Part shown: piece after piece, positions 7,115-13,369 of the stretch
Layout: every line of letters starts with the position of its first letter
Position numbering within the stretch: position 1 is the first letter of the stretch
DNA from: CAYVQE01 sp964633205
Lineage (GTDB): Bacteria > Myxococcota > B64-G9
Reading direction: 5' to 3'
NCBI GenBank assembly: GCA_964633205.1
Contig: CAZWFN010000139.1
Location: forward strand, 1 to 16,416
Length of the DNA: 16,416 bases
Notes under the pieces: model-generated
What the model was told of the DNA's origin: nothing
Seen by the model: only the letters and a program-made list of their open reading frames with translations
Database searches by the model: none
Made by a program: the position numbers and the translations under genes

Positions 7115-9587
7115 GGGCCACCTCCCCGGCCGCCGCTGCCAGCCGGGCCTTGCGCCGGTACCACAGCGCCAGCACCACCAAGGCCGTGGTGCTGAGCAGC
7201 ATCGGGAACAGCAGCACGAAGCCCAGCACCGCCACCAGGCCGATCACGAAGGCCAGGTTGCGCCAGGTCAGCAGGTGGACCACCCGCCAGGGCGACCACA
7301 GGATGTCCTTCAGCCCGTGCCAGAACGGCCCCCAGCGCAGGTGCAGCACCGACCACAGCAAGGCCAGATCGATGCCCCACAGAATGCGCCGGTGGACGCC
7401 CAGAAAGGTGTGGCCGATGATCAGCAGCAGCACCAGGCCGGCGCCGGCGATCAGCCAGCGGCGCCACGAGCGGGCCCGGCCCAGCACCAGCAAGGTCAGG
7501 CCCAGTGCGCCGAGAAACGCCAACCAGCGCGTGGCGCTGGTGACCCAGCCGGCGCAGTAGCTGAAGCCGATGCGCGGCGTCTCGGTACCCAGCAGGTTGC
7601 GCTCGAAGCGGTAGCGTTGGCCCACCAGCGGAAAGGTGGCCAGCACCGCCTCGCCCGCGCCGCGGCGCTCGGTGTCGGCCTTGTAGATGGCCTTGCGCTG
7701 GACCAGGATGCTCTCGTACTTGGCGCCCGCCCAGGCGCGGGTCCACAGCAGGCGGCTCAGAAAGGTGCGCAGCCGGCGGAAGGGGTCGTAGCGGATGGCC
7801 GAGTACTGCACCAGGTTGGCCTCGAAATCGAGCGGCTCGAAGGCCTGCGGCAGGTAGAGGTGCCAGACGGCCTTCATCACCTCCACCCGGCGGATGGCCG
7901 GCAGCCGCAGCTCGCGCCAGCCGAACACGCCCATGCTCCCGGCGGTGGCGTGGCGGTTCTTGTAGGCCAGCTCGATGACGAAGCTGCTCTCCTCGATTTG
8001 GACCCCGCCCTTGGCCGGGATGCGCAGGCGCTGGCCGGTGGTGATGTCGAACTCGTCGGCCAGCTGATCAGGGTTGTTCTCCAGGATCAGGCGCCAGCGG
8101 TTGGGGTCGGAGTAGTAGAAGTTGGCCAGCTCGCTCAGGGTCTCGCCCGGGCGCACCTGGTGGACCCGACCCTGGTCGCCGGCGATGCGCTCGCTCTGGC
8201 GTAGCGGGAACAGCAGCGCACCCTGATCGTCCGGATCCTGGGCCGGCCGCACCGGTTGGCCGTCGACCAATGAATGGGTCAGCGCGGCGCCGTCCGGAAG
8301 CTCCAGCGCCAGGTACTGGGCGGTGTGGTTGCGGATGCGCAGCTTCAGTTTGGTGGTCTCGGTGCCGTCCTCGAGCACCACGCTCGACGCCTGCAGCTCG
8401 TCGATCAGGGTGCTGGTCAGCTCCACCTCGGCGTGGCGGGTGGCGCGCACCTGGATCGCGGGCGCCTGTTCGAAGCGAAAGCCGTACTGCAGCGGGCTGG
8501 CGCTCAGATCGGTCAGCTCCGGTGGCAGATCCCGGGCCGGCAGCTGCCGGGCCCCTTCGGCGCCGGCCACCTCGAGCTTCAGACCGGCCGGGCCGAGCAC
8601 GCCGAGCGCCCCGCTCATCTCGACGCCGGCCAGCGGCAACGGCATGCGCAGCGCCACCGGCTGACCCTCGCGGGCCGGGAACTGGAAGCGCACCGCCAGC
8701 CGGGCGCGGTCGGCGACCAGATAGCGCAGCAACACGGTCAAGCGCCCGCCACCGCCGGGATCGGTATGCCACTGCAGCACGGCGTCGCCCTCGACCTCGG
8801 TCACCTCGATGCCCTCGGGCAAGCGCAGATCGATGCGGTCGGTCTCACCCTCGATCACCTTCAGATCGAACACGGCCAGACCGGCGACCAGGTTCAGCTG
8901 CACGGTGAACAGGGAGTAGAGCTGGGCCTCGAGGCGCACCGCCTCGGCTTCGCGGTGGCTCAGCTTGCGCTTCCAGGAAACGTCGAAGCGGCCGGTGGCG
9001 TCCAGCTGGCCGACCAGCCGGGTGCCGCCGTCGATGGCGGCCCGCTCGACCAGCGCCCCGTTGCGCAGCTCGGCCTCGATGTCCTGCTCGGGGATGTGCA
9101 GCTCCACCCGGGTGGGCCCGGCCTCGGGCAGGCGGAAGCTCAGCCGGCGGGCGAAGTCGACCTGCTCGCGACCCCAGAAGAACTCGACCTCCACCGTGTG
9201 GGTCCCGGGCTCGTCCACGCCCAGGGTGTACATGCCCCCCTGACGCAGCAGCGAGGTCTGCCGGCCGTCGAGCGCGACCTCGCCCAAGGAGGCACCGGCG
9301 TCCAGCACCGGCACCCGGACGTGGTCGTGCGCGGCCAGCACCTCGAAGCGGGCGGTCAATCGGCCCGAGAACAGGCCCTTGCGGAAGGCGCCGGTCAGCC
9401 GGCGCTCCTTCGGGCAGAACGCGATGTCGGCTCGCGGCGGCTCGGCCGCGCGCTCGATCTGCTGCTGCATCCGCTCCCAGGTGGCCAGCGGCAGCGTCAC
9501 CCGCCCCTCCTCGGCCCGGGCGGCGTTCGCTGCGGCCAGCAGGGCCGACAGGGCCAGCAGCGCGCCGGTCACGGCAGTGCGATTCAT
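7107..9587 (-). CDS. Large exported membrane-anchored protein with an internal LysM domain
   Basis: An 826-aa protein of unrecognised family. Residues 1-25 are a Sec signal peptide ending in AARA. Residues about 28-470 are beta-rich, with repeated strand patterns such as DLRLPEGIEVTEVEGD. Residues about 475-526 are a clear LysM domain (HQVRPGETLSELANFYYSD, WRLILENNPDQL, ITTGQRLRIPA), a fold that usually binds peptidoglycan glycan strands. The beta module then resumes (SMGVFGWRELRLPA, 551-564). Hydrophobic segments at about 686-703, 711-729 and 776-810 anchor the C-terminus. A strong Shine-Dalgarno (AGGAGG, complement of 9595-9600) fixes the start. It is first of a two-gene unit with its paralogue and divergent from the DUF362 gene. 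LysM suggests a tether between inner membrane and cell wall (inferred); the substrate and partners are unknown. Confidence 0.88.
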   Translation of the reverse strand: MNRTAVTGALLALSALLAAANAARAEEGRVTLPLATWERMQQQIERAAEPPRADIAFCPKERRLTGAFRKGLFSGRLTARFEVLAAHDHVRVPVLDAGASLGEVALDGRQTSLLRQGGMYTLGVDEPGTHTVEVEFFWGREQVDFARRLSFRLPEAGPTRVELHIPEQDIEAELRNGALVERAAIDGGTRLVGQLDATGRFDVSWKRKLSHREAEAVRLEAQLYSLFTVQLNLVAGLAVFDLKVIEGETDRIDLRLPEGIEVTEVEGDAVLQWHTDPGGGGRLTVLLRYLVADRARLAVRFQFPAREGQPVALRMPLPLAGVEMSGALGVLGPAGLKLEVAGAEGARQLPARDLPPELTDLSASPLQYGFRFEQAPAIQVRATRHAEVELTSTLIDELQASSVVLEDGTETTKLKLRIRNHTAQYLALELPDGAALTHSLVDGQPVRPAQDPDDQGALLFPLRQSERIAGDQGRVHQVRPGETLSELANFYYSDPNRWRLILENNPDQLADEFDITTGQRLRIPAKGGVQIEESSFVIELAYKNRHATAGSMGVFGWRELRLPAIRRVEVMKAVWHLYLPQAFEPLDFEANLVQYSAIRYDPFRRLRTFLSRLLWTRAWAGAKYESILVQRKAIYKADTERRGAGEAVLATFPLVGQRYRFERNLLGTETPRIGFSYCAGWVTSATRWLAFLGALGLTLLVLGRARSWRRWLIAGAGLVLLLIIGHTFLGVHRRILWGIDLALLWSVLHLRWGPFWHGLKDILWSPWRVVHLLTWRNLAFVIGLVAVLGFVLLFPMLLSTTALVVLALWYRRKARLAAAAGEVAHV

Positions 9588-9594
9588 GATCGGA

Positions 9595-9600
9595 CCTCCT
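9595..9600 (-). promoter_or_regulatory. Ribosome binding site of the LysM protein gene
   Basis: AGGAGG reads on the minus strand, with 7 nt between it and the ATG at 9587. It is one of the two strongest Shine-Dalgarno sequences in the window and decides this start. Confidence 0.75.
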
Positions 9601-9714
9601 GCTCGGCATTGTCGAAGACGCCATCGGGCCTTCGATCATATGATGGAGACGATGGGCGCAGTGTAGCCCCGGCCGGGGATGGATACAAGCTGCCATTCGG
9701 GATCTGGTTTATCC

Positions 9715-9743
9715 TTTTTAGGCTTGCCGGCATGCCGTATAAT
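9715..9743 (+). promoter_or_regulatory. Candidate promoter of the DUF362 gene
   Basis: A perfect TATAAT -10 lies at 9738-9743, a rare sequence in DNA this GC-rich. With a 17-bp spacer the -35 position is TTTTTA (9715-9720), matching consensus at only three bases. Transcription would start near 9750, about 28 nt before the ATG. Confidence 0.45.
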
Positions 9744-9765
9744 GGGAGCCGGCGGGGGACGCGAC

Positions 9766-9773
9766 GGGAGGTG
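9766..9773 (+). promoter_or_regulatory. Ribosome binding site of the DUF362 gene
   Basis: GGGAGGTG, 4 nt before the ATG at 9778. It decides that start over an in-frame ATG at 9679, which lies upstream of the candidate promoter and would bury the Tat signal inside the protein. Confidence 0.8.
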
Positions 9774-9777
9774 GCAG

Positions 9778-10716
9778 ATGAGCCAGGACCATGACCGACG
9801 GACCTTCTTGCGCCGCTCGGCGGCGGCTGCGGCCGCCGCGGCGTTGGGCCGGAGCTGGCCGGCGCTGGCCGCCCCGACCGCGTCCAAGAAGCTGGTCCAG
9901 GTGCGGGGCGCGGGCGTGCCGGCCGACCTGGACCGGGCGCTGGCCCGCGCGCTGAAGCCGCTGGGCGGCATGGGCGCCTTCGTCAAGCGCGGCGCCAAGG
10001 TGGTGCTCAAGCCCAACATGGGCTTCGCCACCGAGCCGCAGGTGCGCGCCACCACCACGCCCGGGTTGGTGGCGGCGGTGGTGCGCCAGGTGCTCGACTG
10101 CAAGCCGGCCGAGGTGCTGGTGCTGGACTCGCCCATGCGCCACCCACAGGCCTGCCGCGAGCGCAACGGCATCGCGGCCGCCTGCCGGGATCTGGACGCC
10201 GAGCTGCTGCTGCCGACCGCCGATCGGTTTTTCGCCGAGGTCGACGTTCCCGAGGGAGAGCAGCTGAAGAAGGTGGCGGTGCTGCGCGCGGTGCTCGAGT
10301 GCGACGTGCACATCCCGTTGCCGGTGGCCAAGAGCCACATGGCGGCCGGCTACACCGGGGCCATCAAGGGGCACATGGGCGTGATCCGCGACCGCGAGAG
10401 CTTCCACACCCGCTTGCAGCTCGATCAGGCCATCGCCGATCTGGCCACGGTGCTGCCCTGTCCGCTGGCGGTGCTCGATGGGCTGGCGGTCATGGCCCGC
10501 GGCGGACCCGGGGGCCCGGGCGAGTTGGTCGAGACCAAGGCCCTGGTGGCCGGCAGCGACCTGGTGGCGGTCGATGCGGCCGGGGTGGCGCTGGCGCCGC
10601 TCTACGGGCGCCGGATCGCGCCGGGGCGCATCAAGCACCTCAAGGCGGCGGCCGCCCACGGTGTCGGCCGGCTGGAGCTGCCGGCCGCGCGGGTGGCCGA
10701 GATCGAGCTGGGCTGA
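9778..10716 (+). CDS. Tat-exported DUF362 family protein
   Basis: A 312-aa protein. The N-terminus carries a twin-arginine signal (DRRTFLRR at residues 6-13, then an Ala-rich hydrophobic stretch and a likely cleavage near 32), so it should be exported folded. The mature part matches DUF362: KVVLKPNMGFA (74-84), VLVLDSPM, VHIPLPVAKSHMAAGYTGAIKGHMG (in two halves around 178-201), a conserved LAVLDGLAVMARGGPGGPG and a final GSDLVAVDAAGVALAP. Many DUF362 proteins carry a 4Fe-4S ferredoxin domain; this one does not, and its five cysteines (108, 126, 137, 175, 228) are not clustered. Biochemical function of the family is not established. The Tat signal suggests a cofactor or folding before export. 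It is transcribed alone, divergently from the LysM gene. Confidence 0.9.
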   Translation: MSQDHDRRTFLRRSAAAAAAAALGRSWPALAAPTASKKLVQVRGAGVPADLDRALARALKPLGGMGAFVKRGAKVVLKPNMGFATEPQVRATTTPGLVAAVVRQVLDCKPAEVLVLDSPMRHPQACRERNGIAAACRDLDAELLLPTADRFFAEVDVPEGEQLKKVAVLRAVLECDVHIPLPVAKSHMAAGYTGAIKGHMGVIRDRESFHTRLQLDQAIADLATVLPCPLAVLDGLAVMARGGPGGPGELVETKALVAGSDLVAVDAAGVALAPLYGRRIAPGRIKHLKAAAAHGVGRLELPAARVAEIELG

Positions 10717-10727
10717 GGCTCAATGTC

Positions 10728-10754
10728 CGGGCGGGCGCAGGTCGGGGCCGCCCG
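10728..10754. terminator. Weak candidate hairpin between two convergent genes
   Basis: A perfect 7-bp GC stem (CGGGCGG at 10728-10734, CCGCCCG at 10748-10754) with a 13-nt loop lies between the DUF362 stop and the stop of the convergent 132-aa gene. There is no T-run on either side, so intrinsic termination is uncertain. Confidence 0.25.
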
Positions 10755-11153
10755 TCAGGCGACGTCGCGGTAGGCGGGACACTTCCGTAGAATGTTCGCT
10801 ACCTTGCGGTTTTTGCGGAGCAGGCGGAACTCGCGCCGGGACAGATAGGCCATGCGGCGGCAGTGGACCTCGTCGTTGCGGATCGAGATGACCACCTGGT
10901 CTCCGTTCTCGTCGGCCCGCAGCGAGATGACCCGGGCATCGCCGTGCTCCAGAATGTCGGACTCGATGGCGCGCAGGTGGCGGTGGATCCGCAGCGCCCG
11001 CAGGGCGGTGGGATCCGAGAAGTTGTAGAACTTCTTGTTGCGCGACCCATCGAGCGGCTGTGCGCGCAGCCGCTCGACGATCATGTACATCTTCTCGCGC
11101 CTGTCCTTCGGCTTGGTGTTCCTGGCGGGTTTGGCCATCATGACTCCCATCAT
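10755..11153 (-). CDS. Basic hypothetical protein, 132 aa
   Basis: I do not recognise this protein. It is soluble, rich in Arg/Lys (KPARNTKPKDRREK near the N-terminus, SRREFRLLRKNRK near the C-terminus), with no signal peptide or membrane segment. A central part (about 72-97, RVISLRADENGDQVVISIRNDE, split around an acidic turn) looks like two beta strands flanked by helices. The charge would suit a nucleic-acid or ribosome-binding protein, but that is a guess. Two starts are plausible: the first ATG at 11153 has AGGGG with 6-nt spacing, while the ATG at 11138 (MAKPARNTK) has GGGAG with 5-nt spacing. It is transcribed alone, convergent with the DUF362 gene, with a long upstream region carrying repeated motifs. 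Confidence 0.68.
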   Translation of the reverse strand: MMGVMMAKPARNTKPKDRREKMYMIVERLRAQPLDGSRNKKFYNFSDPTALRALRIHRHLRAIESDILEHGDARVISLRADENGDQVVISIRNDEVHCRRMAYLSRREFRLLRKNRKVANILRKCPAYRDVA

Positions 11154-11499
11154 TCAGCGCCCCTGGCTTCAGGGGGCTCATCGACAGGAGAATTCTGCAA
11201 CCTGGGTGCCAAGCCGCCGGGCAGGTCTTGTCACACGGCTAAGGCTTTGGCGACAGGGAAGTTTGGGCCTGGGCGGGCCGCTTCCGGCCCCGGGGTCGGG
11301 TCGGCCGATCGCGACATCCATGTCAGAAGGAGCCGGGGCCCGGAAAACTTTTCAGAGGTATACCATTCCTCCGCAGAAACCAAATCGATAGCGTATACAG
11401 CTCTGGTGGAATGGTACTGCTCTTGGCTTTGGTTGCGGCGGCGGTTTGTGCCGTACCCTTGGGTGCGGTAGCAGCGCTGTGGAATGGTATGACCGGCTG
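11154..11499. other. Gene-free region upstream of the 132-aa gene
   Basis: This stretch of 346 bp separates the tldD-like stop from the start of the 132-aa gene, both on the minus strand. I see no coding region with independent support. It is patchily AT-richer than the genes and holds three copies of GGAATGGTA (11360-11368 inverted, 11408-11416, 11481-11489). It also holds an 8-bp palindrome GGTATACC (11357-11364) and GAAAACTTTTC (11343-11353), a near-palindrome around a central C. A regulatory leader or promoter-operator region for the 132-aa gene is the simplest reading. A small RNA cannot be excluded. Confidence 0.5.
11360..11489. repeat. Three-copy GGAATGGTA motif
   Basis: GGAATGGTA occurs at 11408-11416 and 11481-11489 and, inverted as TACCATTCC (directly after TA), at 11360-11368. 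The two direct copies share GTGGAATGGTA. The inverted copy runs into the palindrome GGTATACC. Three 9-mers within 130 bp of a GC-rich genome are not expected by chance and suggest a protein-binding site. Confidence 0.5.
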
Positions 11500-11503
11500 C
11501 TAC
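11468..11503 (-). terminator. Inverted repeat over the stop codon of the TldD-like gene
   Basis: GTAGCAGC (11468-11475) and GCTGCTAC (11496-11503) form a perfect 8-bp stem around a 20-nt loop. The stem includes the TAG stop of the TldD-like gene, and the loop holds one GGAATGGTA copy. There is no T-run, so it may be an mRNA-end structure rather than an intrinsic terminator. Confidence 0.3.
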
Positions 11504-13329
11504 TTGGCCGGCGGCTGCTTGGCCGGCAGTTGCTCGGCCGCCGACCAGGGCGATTTCATCAGGGGCGGCTTGGCCGACTTCTTCATGGTGCGTTGCAGCT
11601 CGATCTCGGCAATCAGCACGTCCGGGGCGCTGGCCGAGACCGGCACGTAGCCGCTCTCGGCGCCGCAGTATCCGTTGAACACGGCCTGGCGGTCCGAGGT
11701 GGCCAGGATCTTGTTGATGCTGGTCAGCGGGGTGCCCACGATCTCGACCCCGCGCACCAGCTCCTCGCGGCCGTCGGGAAACACCCGGTAGACCAGCTGC
11801 GGTATGCCCTTGTAGGCCTGGTAGCCCCAGGTCGAGGTGTGGGTGGAACCGCCCACGATGTTCTTGATGATCAGGCCGTAAGGCTTGCCCTGGGCGGCCA
11901 CCTGCTCGAGCAGCATGCGCTTGAGTTCGGCGTAAGGCACCTGGCGGTGGCTGATGACGATGGTGTTGCCCATGCGTGCCCGGGGCATCTCGCCGGGCGA
12001 CGAGCGGCCGTGGCCGTTGGAATGGTCGAAGCCCTTGACCGGGGTGCGGCTCATCAGGAAGCTCTCGAGCACGCCGTGGTCGATCAGCAGCACCCGTTGG
12101 GCGGCCACGCCCTCGTCGTCGTAGCGGTAGTGGCCGTTGAGCGCCACGCCGTCGAGCGCGGCCAGGGTCGGATCGTCGACCAGCGACAGGAACTCCGGGA
12201 TGATGCGGCGGCCCACCTGGCCCTTGAAGGTCTTGCCCTCCTTGTCGTCGAGCTGCCGCTCGCCCTCGAGCCGATGACCGATGACCTCGTGGAACAGCAC
12301 GCCGGTGGCCTCTCCGTCGAGGATGGCCGGGCCGGTGTAGGGCTCGAGCACCGGAGCCGTGCGCAGCGCTTCGAGCTCGGCGATCAGCCCGTCGACCCGC
12401 GCGATGACCTCTTGTTCCGCGGGCAGGGCGGCCGCAGTGGGGGCGTAGATCGACAGCTGGTTCGACAGCAGCATGCCGTCGTCGGCCCGGACCTTGGCCT
12501 CGACCTGCAGGTGGGCCAGGGTGTTTTCGGTGATCAGCCGGGTGCCTTCGCTGGTGACCAGCCAGCGGATCTCGTGGCCGGCGTCGATCGCCAGCAGCGA
12601 ATCGAAGATGGCCGGGTGGGGCTCGAAGCGAGCCGAGGCGGTGCGGGCCAGCCGCTCCCAGCGATCGGCGTCGAAGTCGAGCGACTGCGGCTCGGCCAGC
12701 AGCACCGCCGGCTGCTCGCGGGTGAAGCTGCCGGCGAACTCGGCGTCGGCCACCTCGGTCACCATGCCGCCCTTGATCTTGAGAAAGGCCTTCAGCGCCG
12801 CCTTGTATGCCTCGTCGGTCAGCAGCCACAGGCTGTTGCGCAGCGCCACCGGATCGTCGTCCACCGGTGCCCAGCGCGAGGCGCGGAAGCCCGGTGTCCA
12901 GCTGAAATCGTAGGCGCTGGTCTTCTTGCCGATGTTGTCCAGCTGATGGTCGCCCACCCGCACCTCGATCCGCAGCCGCCGGTTGCGGCCGCCGTCGGAC
13001 TGGAGCACCGCGCCGTAACGCGCCTGGATGCGGTGGTTGCGCGACTCCTTCATCTCGTAGGCCATGAAGTAGGGCGACTGGAAGCCCTCCATCTCGAGCC
13101 CGCCCATGGAGCGGGCCAGCTCGGTCTGCATGGCCTGGAGCAGCCGCGGCCGGCGGTCGACCGAGCCGGCGGCCGCGGCCGGGTCGGCCGGCCACAGCAG
13201 CAGGACCAGCAGCCATGCCGCCCAGCCGGCGCTGGCCGGGCAGCAGAGCGCGGATCGGGTTGGGCTGCGGACGGCGTCGGGTGGACTGCAGCGGGGCTTG
13301 GGGGTGGTGGTGTTCGGGCTGGCGGTCAT
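11500..13329 (-). CDS. TldD/PmbA family metallopeptidase with predicted export signal
   Basis: A 609-aa zinc metallopeptidase homologue. The HExxxH motif is at 347-352 in GVLFHEVIGHRLEGE, and C555 in GYCGAESG fits the third, cysteine, ligand known for TldD. Other family blocks are IIKNIVGGSTHTSTWGYQ and GTPLTSINKILATSDRQ. TldD with its partner TldE (PmbA) forms a cytoplasmic protease that trims unfolded peptides and microcin precursors. This protein differs: it has a long polar N-terminus, then a hydrophobic segment (about 36-54, AAWLLVLLLWPADPAAAAG) that looks like a signal peptide, and it is longer than the usual 450-480 aa. No tldE-like partner is in the window. The start at 13329 has GAGG with 6-nt spacing. 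It is the last of three minus-strand genes, 40 bp after the MetH-activation gene. Confidence 0.9.
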   Translation of the reverse strand: MTASPNTTTPKPRCSPPDAVRSPTRSALCCPASAGWAAWLLVLLLWPADPAAAAGSVDRRPRLLQAMQTELARSMGGLEMEGFQSPYFMAYEMKESRNHRIQARYGAVLQSDGGRNRRLRIEVRVGDHQLDNIGKKTSAYDFSWTPGFRASRWAPVDDDPVALRNSLWLLTDEAYKAALKAFLKIKGGMVTEVADAEFAGSFTREQPAVLLAEPQSLDFDADRWERLARTASARFEPHPAIFDSLLAIDAGHEIRWLVTSEGTRLITENTLAHLQVEAKVRADDGMLLSNQLSIYAPTAAALPAEQEVIARVDGLIAELEALRTAPVLEPYTGPAILDGEATGVLFHEVIGHRLEGERQLDDKEGKTFKGQVGRRIIPEFLSLVDDPTLAALDGVALNGHYRYDDEGVAAQRVLLIDHGVLESFLMSRTPVKGFDHSNGHGRSSPGEMPRARMGNTIVISHRQVPYAELKRMLLEQVAAQGKPYGLIIKNIVGGSTHTSTWGYQAYKGIPQLVYRVFPDGREELVRGVEIVGTPLTSINKILATSDRQAVFNGYCGAESGYVPVSASAPDVLIAEIELQRTMKKSAKPPLMKSPWSAAEQLPAKQPPAK

Positions 13330-13369
13330 CGCGTTCCTCGCTGATGGGGCGCCTGCTGGGGCGCGGGGG

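Larger units (their letters stand above)
9588..9777. other. Divergent intergenic region between the LysM protein gene and the DUF362 gene
   Basis: This 190-bp region separates two divergently transcribed exported-protein genes. It holds the ribosome binding sites of both genes, a perfect 10-bp palindrome (ATCATATGAT, 9635-9644) and a consensus TATAAT at 9738-9743. The palindrome contains TATGAT on the minus strand, which could serve as a -10 for the LysM gene, but no good -35 sits at the right distance. The stretch around 9690-9745 is clearly more AT-rich than the flanking genes, as expected for a promoter region. Confidence 0.6.

Noticed and set aside
5003..7195. Plus-strand open frame of 730 codons opposite the 856-aa exported protein
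   Set aside because: Arg/His/Gln-rich without structure. The minus-strand frame has a signal peptide, membrane helices and homology to its neighbour.
8274..9794. Plus-strand open frame of 506 codons opposite the LysM protein and running into the DUF362 leader
   Set aside because: No domain; it would overlap the strong minus-strand gene and the DUF362 start region.
11331..11353. GC-rich stretch followed by AAAACTTTTC as an intrinsic terminator
   Set aside because: No uninterrupted T-run follows the GC stem on either strand, and no gene ends just before it on the plus strand.
11449..11467. Imperfect inverted repeat CCGTACCC-TT-GGGTGCGG
   Set aside because: One mismatch and a 2-nt loop make a stable hairpin of full length unlikely; no T-run follows.
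11411..11650. Plus-strand 79-codon frame beginning MVLLLALVAAAVCAVPLG, resembling a signal peptide
   Set aside because: Its second half is antisense to the TldD-like C-terminus, there is no Shine-Dalgarno, and no domain follows. The hydrophobic start is likely a by-product of Gly/Ala/Leu-rich complement codons.
11446..13344. Plus-strand open frame of 632 codons opposite the TldD-like gene
   Set aside because: Shadow; the HExxxH peptidase lies on the minus strand.
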